From positions 620,001 to 684,000 of the forward strand of contig NZ_JOBH01000001.1 of NCBI RefSeq assembly GCF_000717745.1: a DNA stretch of 64,000 nucleotides, given 5' to 3'. Position numbers and translations under genes: made by a program. Numbering within the stretch: the first letter of the stretch is position 1; each line of letters starts with the position of its first letter. This DNA is from Streptomyces violens (GTDB taxonomy: Bacteria > Actinomycetota > Actinomycetes > Streptomycetales > Streptomycetaceae). The notes under the pieces were generated by a model. That model was not told the DNA's origin. It saw nothing but the letters and a program-made list of their open reading frames with translations, and made no database searches. Below, piece after piece: positions 16,220 through 26,851 of the stretch.

Positions 16220-17473
16220 ATGAGTACGGCCACCGCCGGCAAGGCGGCACCCGCGAAGAAGCGGGGAGCGGGTCTCTTGCAGGGCCTGCAGAAGATCGGT
16301 CGCAGCCTCCAGCTGCCGATCGCCGTCCTGCCCGCCGCGGGCATCCTCAACCGGCTCGGCCAGCCCGATGTCTTCGGCAAGGACGGCCTGGGCTGGATCG
16401 ATGTGTCGAAGGTCTTCGCCGCGGCGGGCGGCGCGGTCTTCGACAACCTGCCGCTGCTGTTCTGCATAGGCGTGGCCATCGGCTTCGCCAAGAAGGCCGA
16501 TGGCTCCACCGCGCTGGCCGCCCTGGTCGGCTTCCTGGTCTACAGCAACGTCCTCAAGGCCTTCCCCGTCGAGGAAGGCCACATCGACAAGGGCAAGTGG
16601 GTCGAGCCGGTCGTCAACAACCCCGGCGTGCTCGGCGGCATCATCATGGGCCTGCTCGCCGCGGTCCTGTGGCAGCGCTTCCACCGCACCAAGCTGGTGG
16701 ACTGGCTGGGCTTCTTCAACGGCCGCCGACTGGTCCCGATCATCATGGCCTTCGTCGGCACCGCGGTCGGCGTGCTCTTCACCCTGATCTGGGAGCCCAT
16801 CGGCGAGGCGATCTCCAGCTTCGGCGAGTGGATGACCGGTCTCGGCGCGGTCGGTGCGGGCCTCTTCGGCCTGATCAACCGTGCGCTGATCCCGATCGGC
16901 ATGCACCAGTTCGTGAACACCGTCTCGTGGTTCCAGCTCGGTGACTTCACCGACGCGGCCGGCAAGGTCGTGCACGGCGACATCGGCCGCTTCTTCGCGG
17001 GCGACCCGAGCGCCGGCCAGTTCATGTCCGGCTTCTTCCCGATCATGATGTTCGGCCTGCCGGCCGCCGCGCTGGCCATCGCGCACACCGCGCGCCCGGA
17101 GCGCCGCAAGGCCGTCCTGGGCATGATGATCTCGCTCGGCCTGACCTCGTTCGTCTGCGGTATCACCGAGCCGATCGAGTTCACGTTCATGTTCATCGCG
17201 CCGGTGCTGTACGCGATCCACGCGGTGCTGACCGCCGTGTCGATGGCCGTCACCTGGGCGCTCGGCGTGCACGACGGCTTCACGTTCTCCGCGGGCTTCA
17301 TCGACTACGTACTGAACTGGAACCTCGCCACCAAGCCGTGGCTGATCATCCCGATCGGTCTGGTCTTCGCGGTGATCTACTACGTGCTCTTCCGCTTCGC
17401 GATCACGAAGTTCAACCTCACCACCCCGGGCCGCGAGCCCGAGGAGGAGGTCGAGGACCTCACCAAGGCGTGA
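16220..17473 (+). CDS. nagE2: PTS EIIC permease for N-acetylglucosamine (second copy)
   Basis: 417 residues with the same ten-helix EIIC layout as nagE1 and very high similarity to it, including KIGRSLQLPIAVLPAAG, ADGSTALAALVGFLVYSNVL, FFNGRRLVPIIMAF, GFFPIMMFGLPAAALAI and SFVCGITEPIEFTFMF. The start follows AGGAGGAATCCG, a strong ribosome binding site. Two DasR operators stand in its leader. In S. coelicolor the equivalent NagE2 is the main GlcNAc permease; here too it is the better-equipped copy (strong ribosome binding site, double operator). Confidence 0.94.
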   Translation: MSTATAGKAAPAKKRGAGLLQGLQKIGRSLQLPIAVLPAAGILNRLGQPDVFGKDGLGWIDVSKVFAAAGGAVFDNLPLLFCIGVAIGFAKKADGSTALAALVGFLVYSNVLKAFPVEEGHIDKGKWVEPVVNNPGVLGGIIMGLLAAVLWQRFHRTKLVDWLGFFNGRRLVPIIMAFVGTAVGVLFTLIWEPIGEAISSFGEWMTGLGAVGAGLFGLINRALIPIGMHQFVNTVSWFQLGDFTDAAGKVVHGDIGRFFAGDPSAGQFMSGFFPIMMFGLPAAALAIAHTARPERRKAVLGMMISLGLTSFVCGITEPIEFTFMFIAPVLYAIHAVLTAVSMAVTWALGVHDGFTFSAGFIDYVLNWNLATKPWLIIPIGLVFAVIYYVLFRFAITKFNLTTPGREPEEEVEDLTKA

Positions 17474-17485
17474 GCCCGCAGTACT

Positions 17486-17534
17486 CATGGGGAAGGCCCC
17501 GGAACCGGCGTACGGTTCCGGGGCCTTCCCCATG
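17486..17534. terminator. bidirectional terminator between nagE2 and the MBL hydrolase
   Basis: Perfect 21-bp inverted repeat (left arm 17486-17506, starting CATGGGGAAGGCCCCGG; right arm 17514-17534) with a 7-nt loop, between two convergent genes. Confidence 0.93.
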
Positions 17535-17539
17535 GCGCG

Positions 17540-18292
17540 TCAGATCTCGTACACGGCGCCCGCCTTGGCGACCTCCACCGGGCCGTCGAAGACCTCCTGC
17601 GCGTCGCGGAGGTTGATGCCGGGGTCGGTCCACGGGGGGATGTGGGTGAGCACCAGCCGGCCGGCCCGGGCGCGGGCCGCGTGCTGCCCCGCCTCGCGGC
17701 CGTTGAGGTGCAGGTCGGGGATGTCTTCCTTGCCGTGCGTGAAGGACGCCTCGCAGAGGAAGAAGTCGGTGCCCTCGGCGAGGGTGTCCAGCGCCTCGCA
17801 GACCCCGGTGTCGCCGGAGTACGTCAGCGACCGGCCGCCGTGCTCGATGCGGAAGCCGTACGCCTCGACGGGGTGGCTGACCTGCTCCGTACGGATCGTG
17901 AAGGGGCCCACGGTGAAGGTGCCGGCGGCCAGCGTGCGGAAGTCGAAGACCTCGCTCATGGCGTGGTCATGGGGCAGGTCGGCGTGGGCGGCGGTGAGGC
18001 GCCGCTCCGTGCCGGCCGGGCCGTAGACCGGCATCGGGGCGCAGCGGCCGCCGTCGGGCCGGTAGTAGCGCACGACGAAGTATCCGCAGAGGTCGATGCA
18101 GTGGTCGGCGTGCAGATGGGACAGGAGTACCGCGTCGAGGTCGTAGAGACCGCAGTGGCGCTGCAGCTCGCCGAGGGCACCGTTGCCCATGTCGATGAGC
18201 AGCCTGAAGCCGTCGGCCTCCAAGAGGTAGCTCGAACAGGCCGATTCCGTCGAAGGGAACGACCCCGAGCAACCGACGACAGTGAGCTTCAT
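17540..18292 (-). CDS. MBL-fold metallohydrolase, RNase Z-like
   Basis: 250 residues. It begins MKLTVVGCSGSFPSTESACSS and has the zinc-binding HLHADH motif, then GDTGVCEAL and a late LTHIPPWTD His, all typical of the RNase Z / phosphodiesterase-like branch of the metallo-beta-lactamase fold. It lacks the long exosite arm of true tRNase Z, so tRNA 3' processing is not certain. A longer frame to 18337 lacks family character; the ATG at 18292 begins the conserved fold directly. Predicted cytoplasmic. Confidence 0.88.
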   Translation of the reverse strand: MKLTVVGCSGSFPSTESACSSYLLEADGFRLLIDMGNGALGELQRHCGLYDLDAVLLSHLHADHCIDLCGYFVVRYYRPDGGRCAPMPVYGPAGTERRLTAAHADLPHDHAMSEVFDFRTLAAGTFTVGPFTIRTEQVSHPVEAYGFRIEHGGRSLTYSGDTGVCEALDTLAEGTDFFLCEASFTHGKEDIPDLHLNGREAGQHAARARAGRLVLTHIPPWTDPGINLRDAQEVFDGPVEVAKAGAVYEI

Positions 18293-18526
18293 AGGGGCGT
18301 GAACCTCCGTGGGCGGGGGGCGGTGCGGCGGGTCCATGCGGGGCTTGGGCCGTGCTCGGCCGGTCCGTACCAGTCGTTGCAGTGCCCACGAGGGTAAGGC
18401 GCGAAAGGGCCGGTGGCTCCTCCAGCGGGGCGAGCTGTGGGCGGAATCACCAGTCCGGGTGGGCCTTTGGGGCGGGTGCGGACGGTCCGGGGTACGGTCC
18501 GGTGGACGACGATCGAGGAGGCGGGC

Positions 18527-18733
18527 ATGGACACCTCATGGTGGCCGGCGGTGCTGGCCGTGGTGGTACTGGCGCTGGTCGCGGCGGTCGTCGACGGGCG
18601 GGCCCGTTCGGACCGCGGTCCGCGGCGCGGCGGCCGGCGGCCCGGTCGCGGCCCGGGCCGGGACGGCGGACGCGGTACCGGGCGTACCTCGCGGCGCCCC
18701 GGTGACCTGCCGGTACGTACACGGCCCGGCTAG
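18527..18733 (+). CDS. N-terminal membrane-anchor half of a split PemK-like gene
   Basis: 68 codons ending in TAG (18731-18733). The ATG at 18527 follows GAGGAGGCGGGC. The peptide is MDTSWWPAVLAVVVLALVAAVVDG in parts: a short N-terminus and one membrane helix, then an Arg/Gly/Pro-rich linker. The same reading frame continues after the TAG into the PemK-like domain at 18779-19054 with typical joining sequence (APEPGEIWWAKVPFED). In related Streptomyces proteins, as I recall them, helix, linker and PemK-like domain form one polypeptide. The gene therefore looks interrupted by one in-frame amber codon, or this is a sequencing error. Confidence 0.6.
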   Translation: MDTSWWPAVLAVVVLALVAAVVDGRARSDRGPRRGGRRPGRGPGRDGGRGTGRTSRRPGDLPVRTRPG

Positions 18734-18778
18734 CGCGGCGGCGCCGCTCCGGAACCCGGCGAGATCTGGTGGGCGAAG

Positions 18779-19054
18779 GTGCCGTTCGAGGACGTCTCCG
18801 CCGCGAAGGACCGGCCGTGCCTGGTACTGGCCGTACGGGGCGGGTCCGCGCTGGTCGCGAAGATCACCAGCCGGTACCACGACGAGCGGCCCGGGGTGAT
18901 CCCGCTGCGGCCCGGGACGGTGGGCGACGCGCAGGGCCGGCCGAGCTTCCTGGAGACGGACGAACTGCGGGAGGTCGCGGTGGCCGACTTCCGGCGCCGC
19001 GCGGGCACGGCGGACCCGCTGCTGTGGGACCAGGTCCGGCATCTGGCCCGGTAG
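18779..19054 (+). CDS. PemK/MazF-like domain, C-terminal half of a split gene
   Basis: 91 codons if it starts at the GTG at 18779; the true domain begins earlier, at in-frame GEIWWAKVPFEDV from about 18761, after the TAG. It has the PemK/MazF-like pattern: GEIWW-VPFED, DRPCLVLAVRGGSALVAKITS, then DERPGVIPLRPGTVGDAQGRPSFLETDELREV. No antitoxin gene is adjacent, and this Streptomyces family may not be an active RNase toxin. No good ribosome binding site precedes the GTG, so separate expression is doubtful; compare the upstream half at 18527-18733. Confidence 0.65.
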   Translation: MPFEDVSAAKDRPCLVLAVRGGSALVAKITSRYHDERPGVIPLRPGTVGDAQGRPSFLETDELREVAVADFRRRAGTADPLLWDQVRHLAR

Positions 19055-19079
19055 GCGCCCCGATACGGCCCCGGACAGC

Positions 19080-19116
19080 GTGAAGGCGCCCGGCCGTACG
19101 GGCCGGGCGCCTTCAC
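19080..19116. terminator. bidirectional terminator between the PemK-like gene and cysM
   Basis: Perfect 16-bp stem GTGAAGGCGCCCGGCC (19080-19095) and complement (19101-19116), loop GTACG, between convergent genes. Confidence 0.93.
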
Positions 19117-19135
19117 GAAGCGGTCGCGAACGGGC

Positions 19136-20652
<1,517 letters not shown>

Positions 20653-20801
20653 GCGGTCATCGTATCGATTCCCGGTCCGGGTACTGGAACCCGGTCTCGG
20701 GATGCGGACGGGCGGTGCACACCATGTGGGATGGGGCCAATCGGGACGCCCCGGCGGGCCGTGCGCCGCCGGGGCCGAGCACGGGCAAGAAGTGACGGGC
20801 G

Positions 20802-21236
20802 TCACGCGTACGCGTCGACGACCTCGACCTCTTCTTCGGTGATCACACCGTCCACGATCCGGTAGGAGCGGAACTGGAACGGGCCCGCGTCGTCGGTGTC
20901 CGCGGTGGAGACCAGGACATAGTGCGCGTTCGGCTCGTTCGCGTACGAGACGTCCGTACGGGACGGGTACGCCTCGGTCGCGGTGTGCGAGTGGTAGATC
21001 ACGACGGGCTCCTCGTCCCGGTCGTCCAGCTCGCGATAGAGCTTGAGCAGGTCGGTGGAGTCGAATTCGTAGAACGTGGGCGAGCGCGCCGCGTTCAGCA
21101 TCGGAATGAACCGCTCGGGGCGGCCGTCGGCGGGCGCCGGCGTCGGGCCCGCCAGGACCCCGCACGCCTCGTCGGGGTGGTCCTTGCGGGCGTGCTCGAC
21201 GATCTGGTCGTAGAGAGCCCGGGTGATGGTCAGCAT
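20802..21236 (-). CDS. mec: Mec-type JAMM metallopeptidase (CysO-cysteine peptidase)
   Basis: 144 residues from ATG 21236. It has the complete JAMM/MPN+ zinc site: Glu23 (DEACGVLAG), H82-S-H84 and D95 in YHSHTATEAYPSRTD. In Mycobacterium the enzyme releases cysteine from the CysO-cysteine adduct made by CysM. It is first in the minus-strand cluster mec - leader peptide - cysO - cysM. In the related QbsD/QbsE pair a JAMM protein instead trims two residues after the di-Gly of a ThiS-like carrier; the GGSR end of the CysO here suggests this enzyme could do both. Confidence 0.95.
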   Translation of the reverse strand: MLTITRALYDQIVEHARKDHPDEACGVLAGPTPAPADGRPERFIPMLNAARSPTFYEFDSTDLLKLYRELDDRDEEPVVIYHSHTATEAYPSRTDVSYANEPNAHYVLVSTADTDDAGPFQFRSYRIVDGVITEEEVEVVDAYA

Positions 21237-21250
21237 GCCGACCAGAATAA

Positions 21251-21298
21251 GCATCGGGCCCGTACGTACCACCAAGTGATACGTACGGGCCCGGATGC
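21251..21298 (-). terminator. terminator of the amino-acid permease gene
   Basis: Stem GCATCGGGCCCGTACGTA (21251-21268) with 21280-21298, one bulged G; on the minus strand it is followed by TTATT. It lies between the permease and mec, so these are separate units. Confidence 0.85.
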
Positions 21299-21330
21299 TG
21301 GACAGCGGGCGCGGCAGTCGCCGCGTCGGG

Positions 21331-22782
21331 TCAGTCCTTCTTCGTGGTGTCGACGGGGCCGCGGGCCGCGAAGACGTTCGGGTCCCGGCGCTTGATGACC
21401 AGGTAACCGATGCCCATGATCGCGGCCCAGATGGGCGCCGCGTACAGCGAGATCCGGGTGTCCGGGTCGATGCCCATCATCACGATGACCATGGCGATGA
21501 AGGCCAGCGCGAAGATCGAGGTGTACGGCGCGCCGGGGGCCTTGAACTCCGACTGCGGCAGCAGGCCGCGCTTGGCCTTGGCCCGGTAGCGCAGCTGCGA
21601 GAGCAGGATGACGATCCAGGCCCACATGCCGGAGATGGTGGCGAAGGAGACGACGTAGTTGAACGCCTCACCCGGCCACTGGTAGTTGATCCAGACGCCG
21701 ACCATCATCATGGCCACCGAGACCGCGGTGCCGCGGGTGGGCAGACCGTTCTTGCTGAGGTAGGTGAAGACCTTCGGCCCCTGCCCGTTGAGCGAGAGGT
21801 CGCGCAGCATCCGGCCCGTGGAGTACATGCCGGAGTTGCAGGAGGACAGCGCCGCGGTGAGCACGACGAAGTTCACGATGCCGGCGCCGGCCGGCAGGCC
21901 GATCTTGGCGAAGGCCGCGACGAACGGGCTGACGCCCGGCTCGAAGATGGACCAGGGAACGACCGACAGGATGATGATCAGCGAGCCGATGTAGAAGAGG
22001 CCGATCCGCCACGGCACGGTGTTGATGGCCTTGGGCAGGACCTTCTTCGGGTCGGTGGCCTCGCCCGCGGTGACGCCGACCAGCTCGACGGCGAGGAAGG
22101 CGAACATCACGATCTGCAGCGTCATCAGCGTGCCGCCGATGCCCTTGGGGAAGAACCCGCCCTCGGACCAGAGAAGCGTGAAGGAAGCGGTGTCGCCGGC
22201 ATCGGAGAAGCCGAGGATGATCACGCCGAGGCCGATCAGGATCATGCCGACGATGGCGGTGACCTTGACCATGGAGAACCAGAACTCCAGCTCACCGAAG
22301 AGCTTGACGGAGATCAGGTTGATGCCGAAGAGCGCGATGGTGAAGACCAGGGCCGACAGCCATTGCGGGATGCCGTCGTTCCAGTAATGGACGTATGTCG
22401 CGGCCGCCGTGACTTCCGTGATGCCGGTGACGACCCAGAAGAGCCAGTACGTCCAGCCGGTCACAAAGCCCATGAAGGGGCCGAGGAACTCACGGGCGTA
22501 CTCCGAGAAGGAGCCGGACACCGGGCGGTACATGAGCAGCTCGCCCAGGGCCCGCATGATGAAGAAGATGACGAGCCCGACGATGGCGTAGGCCAGGATG
22601 ATGCTCGGCCCGGCCTTCGAGATCGCTTTGCCCGCCCCGAGGAACAGGCCCGTTCCGATGGCGCCACCAATGGCGATCATCTGGATCTGCCGGTTTCCCA
22701 GACCGCGCTGATAGCCCTCTTCCGGGGCAGATCCCGCGGCGTCGGTGACGCCGTGCTGATTGTCGACCTGCGCTGAGGTCAT
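21331..22782 (-). CDS. APC-family amino-acid permease (AAT type)
   Basis: 483 residues, 12 membrane segments. The amino acid transporter family is shown by RGLGNRQIQMIAIGGAIGTGLFLGAG at the start of helix 1 (in parts), RALGELLMYRPVSGSFSEYA, and GWTYWLFWVVTGITEVTAAATY. It belongs to the group of CycA (D-Ala/Gly/D-Ser), GabP and AnsP; the exact substrate cannot be read from sequence. The ATG at 22782 is preferred because GGAGAAAGG lies about 10 bp before it; an ATG at 22803 gives seven more residues. It is monocistronic. Confidence 0.92.
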   Translation of the reverse strand: MTSAQVDNQHGVTDAAGSAPEEGYQRGLGNRQIQMIAIGGAIGTGLFLGAGKAISKAGPSIILAYAIVGLVIFFIMRALGELLMYRPVSGSFSEYAREFLGPFMGFVTGWTYWLFWVVTGITEVTAAATYVHYWNDGIPQWLSALVFTIALFGINLISVKLFGELEFWFSMVKVTAIVGMILIGLGVIILGFSDAGDTASFTLLWSEGGFFPKGIGGTLMTLQIVMFAFLAVELVGVTAGEATDPKKVLPKAINTVPWRIGLFYIGSLIIILSVVPWSIFEPGVSPFVAAFAKIGLPAGAGIVNFVVLTAALSSCNSGMYSTGRMLRDLSLNGQGPKVFTYLSKNGLPTRGTAVSVAMMMVGVWINYQWPGEAFNYVVSFATISGMWAWIVILLSQLRYRAKAKRGLLPQSEFKAPGAPYTSIFALAFIAMVIVMMGIDPDTRISLYAAPIWAAIMGIGYLVIKRRDPNVFAARGPVDTTKKD

Positions 22783-23168
22783 GTGTGGTGCGCCTTTCTC
22801 CATTCCGACCCGGTCTGTTCCGGATCGGGTCCCGATCCCCCCGGATGGAGTCCTGCATCGCCAACGGTCGGCCGGCGCAGCGCTCCCGCGGCGACAGGGG
22901 TGGCGTCACCTACGGCAGGTCGAGAGTTTTTACCACGACCACTTGGGATGTACTACCGGGACACCGTAGGGCACGACAGGGAAAAGAGGACAAAATTCAA
23001 AAGGCGCAGGAAGGCCGGGCGCAGCAGTAATGCGATCGTTATCCGGATTTGATCGTCCGTTGAGCGGACGCATCCCTGTACGTAATCGGGCGTACCGTCC
23101 GGGTCACAAAGCCGCCGGTCCGGGCCATGATCGCGGGGCGGCCGCCGATCCGGAAACCGGCCCGGCTC
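22783..23168. other. 386-bp intergenic region upstream of the permease
   Basis: No gene supported. It should hold the permease promoter on the minus strand. About 22920-23050 is AT-richer than its surroundings (runs such as GAAAAGAGGACAAAATTC). There is a small hairpin CGTCCG-TTGAG-CGGACG at 23054-23070 that could end transcription of the clpS-DUF2017 unit, which stops at 23169. Confidence 0.5.
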
Positions 23169-23771
23169 TCACTCCGGCATCAGCGTTTCGATCAGGCTCT
23201 CCTGGAGCCCGCCCAGCCAGAGGTACGCCATCGCCATCGGCTTGCGCGGGTCCTCGTCCGGCAGGCCGAGCAGCTCGCTGCCGTCGTCCTCGTCGCTGAC
23301 CTCCAGCCGGGTGCCGATCGCCAGCCGCAGGTCGTTCAGCGCGCCCAGCCACTGCTGGGACTCGTCCGGCTTGAGCCGCAGCACCGCGCCCTCGGAGTCC
23401 TTGCCGCCCTCGGCGGACAGCGCGTCCAGGGAGCGGACCACCGCGAGCGCGTCCTCGCGCTTGCGGGTCCGCAGGTCGTTCTCCGTGAAGCGGCGGAACT
23501 CCGCCGAGGCCGCGCGCGCATCGTCGTCCGGCACGTGGTCCGGGCCGCCGTAGGCGTCGGGGAAGAGCCGGGCCAGCGCCGGGTCGGACGGCGGCTCGCT
23601 GGGCCCCTCGGCGAAGAGCGCGTCCAGCGGGTCCTCGCCCTCGGCGGGCTCGTCACCGGGACCCACCAGCTCCATGAGCTGGACGGCCAGGCTGCGCAGG
23701 ATGGAGATCTCGACCTCGTCGAAGGCGGCCGCCGCGCCGCCGCCGGGCAGGGCTTCGAAGTGGCCGGCCAT
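23169..23771 (-). CDS. DUF2017 protein
   Basis: 200 residues. It starts [28 protein letters not shown] in parts and has ESQQWLGALNDLRLAIGTRL and PMAMAYLWLGGLQESLIETL, the DUF2017 signature. It is mostly helical and acidic with no signal peptide. Its start codon overlaps the clpS stop (TGATG), and the clpS-DUF2017 pair is conserved in actinobacteria, so a role in ClpS-linked protein turnover is possible but unproven. Confidence 0.9.
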   Translation of the reverse strand: MAGHFEALPGGGAAAAFDEVEISILRSLAVQLMELVGPGDEPAEGEDPLDALFAEGPSEPPSDPALARLFPDAYGGPDHVPDDDARAASAEFRRFTENDLRTRKREDALAVVRSLDALSAEGGKDSEGAVLRLKPDESQQWLGALNDLRLAIGTRLEVSDEDDGSELLGLPDEDPRKPMAMAYLWLGGLQESLIETLMPE

Positions 23772-24082
23772 CAGCGGTCCTGCGTGAGGGTCGCCCAGAG
23801 GCCGTAGCCGTGCATCGCCTGCACGTCGCGCTCCATTTCTTCGCGGGTACCGCTGGACACGATCGCGCGGCCCTTCCGGTGGACGTCGAGCATGAGCTTG
23901 CGTGCCTTCTCCTTGGAGTACCCGAAGTACGCCTGGAACACGTAGGTCACGTAACTCATGAGATTGACGGGGTCATTGTGGACGACGGTGACCCAGGGGA
24001 CGTCGGGCTCGGGCGCCTCGAAAGGCGCCTCGGTCGTTTCAGGACGTTCGATCTCCGTCGGTGCGACACTCACGGATCCCAT
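23771..24082 (-). CDS. clpS: ATP-dependent Clp protease adaptor ClpS
   Basis: 103 residues. ClpS delivers N-degron substrates to ClpAP/ClpCP. It has the binding-pocket block [20 protein letters not shown], then [23 protein letters not shown] and the C-terminal [19 protein letters not shown]. The N-terminal tail of about 28 residues is flexible and acidic. ATG 24082 is used; a GTG at 24073 is an alternative. It diverges from pncB, leaving 81 bp for both promoters. Confidence 0.95.
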   Translation of the reverse strand: MGSVSVAPTEIERPETTEAPFEAPEPDVPWVTVVHNDPVNLMSYVTYVFQAYFGYSKEKARKLMLDVHRKGRAIVSSGTREEMERDVQAMHGYGLWATLTQDR

Positions 24083-24163
24083 GCTGCCACCCAGGAGGGG
24101 CGCGCGCACAAACGACCCGGGGAAATCGTCAATGTGACGAGTAAGGGAGGTAGCATCTTTCCT

Positions 24164-25492
24164 ATGAACACAGCAGACCTGGGGCTGCCGGTGGCCGTGC
24201 CGTCGACTGCGCTCTTCACCGACCAGTACGAACTCACCATGGTGCAGGCCGCGCTGCGGTCCGGCACCGCCGACCGGCGCTCGGTCTTCGAGGTCTTCAC
24301 CCGGCGGCTGCCCGAGGGCCGCCGGTACGGCGTGGTCGCGGGCACCGGACGGCTGCTGGACGCGGTGGAGAACTTCCGCTTCGACGCCACGATCCTGGAC
24401 TTCCTCACCGAGCGCGGCATCCTCGACGACACCACCCGCGCGTGGCTCGCCGACTACCGCTTCAGCGGCGACATCTGGGGTTATCCGGAGGGCGAGGTCT
24501 ACTTCCCCGGCTCCCCCATCCTGCGCGTCGAGGGCACCTTCGCCGAGGCGGTGCTGCTGGAGACGGTGATCCTCTCGATCCTCAACCACGACTCGGCGGT
24601 GGCGGCGGCCGCCTCCCGGATGTCCGTCGCGGCCGGCGACCGCCCGCTGATCGAGATGGGCGCCCGGCGCACCCACGAGCTGGCCGCGGTGGCCGCCTCC
24701 CGGGCCGCGTACGTGGGCGGCTTCCACACCACCTCCGACCTCGCGGCCGGCTTCCGGTACAACATCCCGACGGCCGGGACGAGCGCGCATTCCTTCACCC
24801 TGCTGCACGACAACGAGCGGGACGCGTTCACCGCGCAGGTCGACAGCCTCGGTGCAGGAACGACTCTGCTGGTGGACACCTACGACGTGGCGGAGGCGGT
24901 CCGTACCGCCGTGGAGGTGGCCGGGCCCGGCCTCGGCGCCGTCCGCATCGACTCCGGCGACCTGCTGCTGCTCGCCCACCGGGTGCGCCAGCAGCTGGAC
25001 GAGCTGGGCGCGCGCGACACCAGGATCGTGGTTACCAGCGACCTGGACGAGTACGCCATCGCCTCGCTGGCCGCCGCGCCCGTGGACGCGTACGGCGTCG
25101 GTACCCAGCTCGTCACCGGCAGCGGCCACCCCACCTGCTCGATGGTCTACAAGCTGGTCGCGCGCGCCGACAGCGACGGCGACGGCGCGCCGCTGCGGCC
25201 GGTCGCGAAGAAGTCCATGGGCGGCAAGGCGTCCCACGGGGGCCGCAAGTGGGCCGCGCGGCGCCCGGACGCGGACGGCGTGGCGGAGGCCGAGGTCATC
25301 GGCACGGGGCCGGTGCCGGCCGAGCTCGCCGACCGGCAGCTCATGGTGCCGCTGGTGCGCGGCGGCGAGGTGATCGCCCGCGAGCCGCTGGACGCGGCGC
25401 GCGAGCGGCACATCGCGGCCCGCGCCGGGCTCCCGATGTCCGCGATGCAGCTCTCGCGCGGCGAGGCCGTGCTGCCCACGGAGTACGTCTGA
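24164..25492 (+). CDS. pncB: nicotinate phosphoribosyltransferase
   Basis: 442 residues. It makes nicotinate mononucleotide from nicotinate and PRPP, the entry step of NAD salvage. Blocks: [105 protein letters not shown], and a C-terminal [18 protein letters not shown]. It is full length. The nicotinamidase gene follows on the same strand after 271 bp. Confidence 0.95.
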   Translation: MNTADLGLPVAVPSTALFTDQYELTMVQAALRSGTADRRSVFEVFTRRLPEGRRYGVVAGTGRLLDAVENFRFDATILDFLTERGILDDTTRAWLADYRFSGDIWGYPEGEVYFPGSPILRVEGTFAEAVLLETVILSILNHDSAVAAAASRMSVAAGDRPLIEMGARRTHELAAVAASRAAYVGGFHTTSDLAAGFRYNIPTAGTSAHSFTLLHDNERDAFTAQVDSLGAGTTLLVDTYDVAEAVRTAVEVAGPGLGAVRIDSGDLLLLAHRVRQQLDELGARDTRIVVTSDLDEYAIASLAAAPVDAYGVGTQLVTGSGHPTCSMVYKLVARADSDGDGAPLRPVAKKSMGGKASHGGRKWAARRPDADGVAEAEVIGTGPVPAELADRQLMVPLVRGGEVIAREPLDAARERHIAARAGLPMSAMQLSRGEAVLPTEYV

Positions 25493-25763
25493 GGGGCCAC
25501 GGCCACGCCTCTGCGAGGGGCATGCACCCCGGTACCTCGGTACGTGGGTGTCCTCGTGCGGCCGAACGGGTGGCGCGGTACGGACGGGACTTCTCCGTGC
25601 GCCGTGCCGTGCCCCCTGGCCTGCCGCGGCGTGTCCCGAACCGCCGTACGGCGCCCACTCCCGCAGCGCCGGGCGAGTGGCTACCCTCGGTCACATCGGC
25701 GTTTGCCGTAGCCCCCACAGCCGCCACACCCTCCCCCCATTTCCCATCCGGAAGGCACGCACC

Positions 25764-26360
25764 ATGCACCGGGCATTGATCGTCGTGGACGTCCAGAACG
25801 ACTTCTGTGAGGGCGGCAGCCTCGCGGTAGCGGGCGGCTGTGACATCGCCGCAGCCATCACCGACCTGGTGGGCGAGGCGGCGGGCAGCGGATACCAGTA
25901 CGTGGTCGCCACGCGCGATCACCACATCGACCCCGGCGACCACTTCTCGGTCCGGCCGGACTACCAGCACAGCTGGCCCGCGCACTGCGTGGCCGGCACC
26001 GAGGGCAGCGGCTTCCACCCCAATTTCGCGCCCGCGATCGTCTCAGGTGCGATCGACGCGGTCTTCTCCAAGGGCGAGCACGCCGCGGCGTCCAGCGGCT
26101 TCGAGGGCGTGGACGAGCACGGCGCCTCGATGGCGGAGTGGCTGCGCGCGCACGACGTGACCGAGGTCGACATCGCCGGCATCGCCACGGACCACTGCGT
26201 GCGGGCCACGGCGCTGGACGCGCTGCGCGAGGGGTTCCGCACCCGGGTCCTGCTGGACCTGACGGCGGGCGTGGCCGCGCACACGACGGAGGCGGCGGTC
26301 GCGGAGCTGCGGGAGGCGGGGGCCGAGCTGACGGGTAAGCCGGTGGTCAGCGCGGGCTGA
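25764..26360 (+). CDS. pncA: nicotinamidase (isochorismatase fold)
   Basis: 198 residues. It converts nicotinamide to nicotinate, feeding PncB. The catalytic triad is visible: D9 in IVVDVQNDFCEGG, the Lys of FSKGEH and the nucleophile Cys of GIATDHCVRATALDA. The metal-binding TRDHHIDPGDHFS is intact. With pncB just upstream this is a complete nicotinamide-to-NaMN salvage pair. It converges on a small minus-strand gene; a 17-bp repeat joins the two ends. Confidence 0.96.
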   Translation: MHRALIVVDVQNDFCEGGSLAVAGGCDIAAAITDLVGEAAGSGYQYVVATRDHHIDPGDHFSVRPDYQHSWPAHCVAGTEGSGFHPNFAPAIVSGAIDAVFSKGEHAAASSGFEGVDEHGASMAEWLRAHDVTEVDIAGIATDHCVRATALDALREGFRTRVLLDLTAGVAAHTTEAAVAELREAGAELTGKPVVSAG

Positions 26361-26396
26361 GCCACCGGCGGCCGAGCACGTCAGCGCGGGCTGAGC
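26346..26396. repeat. 17-bp direct repeat at the pncA end
   Basis: GTCAGCGCGGGCTGAGC occurs at 26346-26362 and 26380-26396. The first copy contains the last codons and stop of pncA; the second contains the end of the convergent minus-strand gene. It looks like a local duplication. Confidence 0.8.
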
Positions 26397-26716
26397 TGCT
26401 CCGGTACGGACGGGCGCAGCAGCGCCCGTATCGGGTGCCAGGACTCCGTGTCGTCCTCCGGGGCGCCGCGCCAGACCAGCCCGTCGGGGTGGTGGAGTAC
26501 GGCCGTGACCTCGTCCGGGGTGGGCGGCTCGGTGTTGCCGCGCAGGTAGACGGCGCGCAGTCCGAGGTTGCGCAGTCTGGTCAGGGCGCGCGAGCGGTTC
26601 GCGGCGTGGACGAGGACGCGTACGCGGTGGCCGCTGCCGCCCGGTCTGGGCAGCGAGAGGGCCACCACCACGCTTCCGCCCGGAAGCCTGATGAAGCCGG
26701 AGCCGGTCAGGGTCAT
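26381..26716 (-). CDS. hypothetical protein, possible small regulatory or adaptor fold
   Basis: 111 residues from ATG 26716, which follows GGGGGAAAC; the longer frame to 26842 is poorly supported. The sequence reads TGSGFIRLPGGSVVVALSLPRPGG, then VRVLVHAANRSRALTRLRNLGLRAVYLRGN and EPPTPDEVTAVLHHPDGLVWRG. It appears to be a small alpha/beta protein without signal peptide or membrane helix. I do not recognise the family. Its last codons are read from the second copy of the 17-bp repeat shared with pncA. Confidence 0.7.
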   Translation of the reverse strand: MTLTGSGFIRLPGGSVVVALSLPRPGGSGHRVRVLVHAANRSRALTRLRNLGLRAVYLRGNTEPPTPDEVTAVLHHPDGLVWRGAPEDDTESWHPIRALLRPSVPEQLSPR

Positions 26717-26851
26717 GTTTCCCCCGTGCATGGTCGGTGCAGCGGTCGGTGCATGGTCGTGCGGCCGGCGCACGCTGGGTCGGGGCATGCGTCGGGAACC
26801 CCTCGTGAGACTACGTGTCAGCAAGAAGGCCGCAGGAGGCATCTAAACGCG

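Noticed and set aside
18779..19054. The PemK-like domain as a toxin of an active toxin-antitoxin pair.
   Set aside because: No antitoxin gene is adjacent; the membrane-anchored Streptomyces version appears to be a different family branch, and the gene is interrupted.
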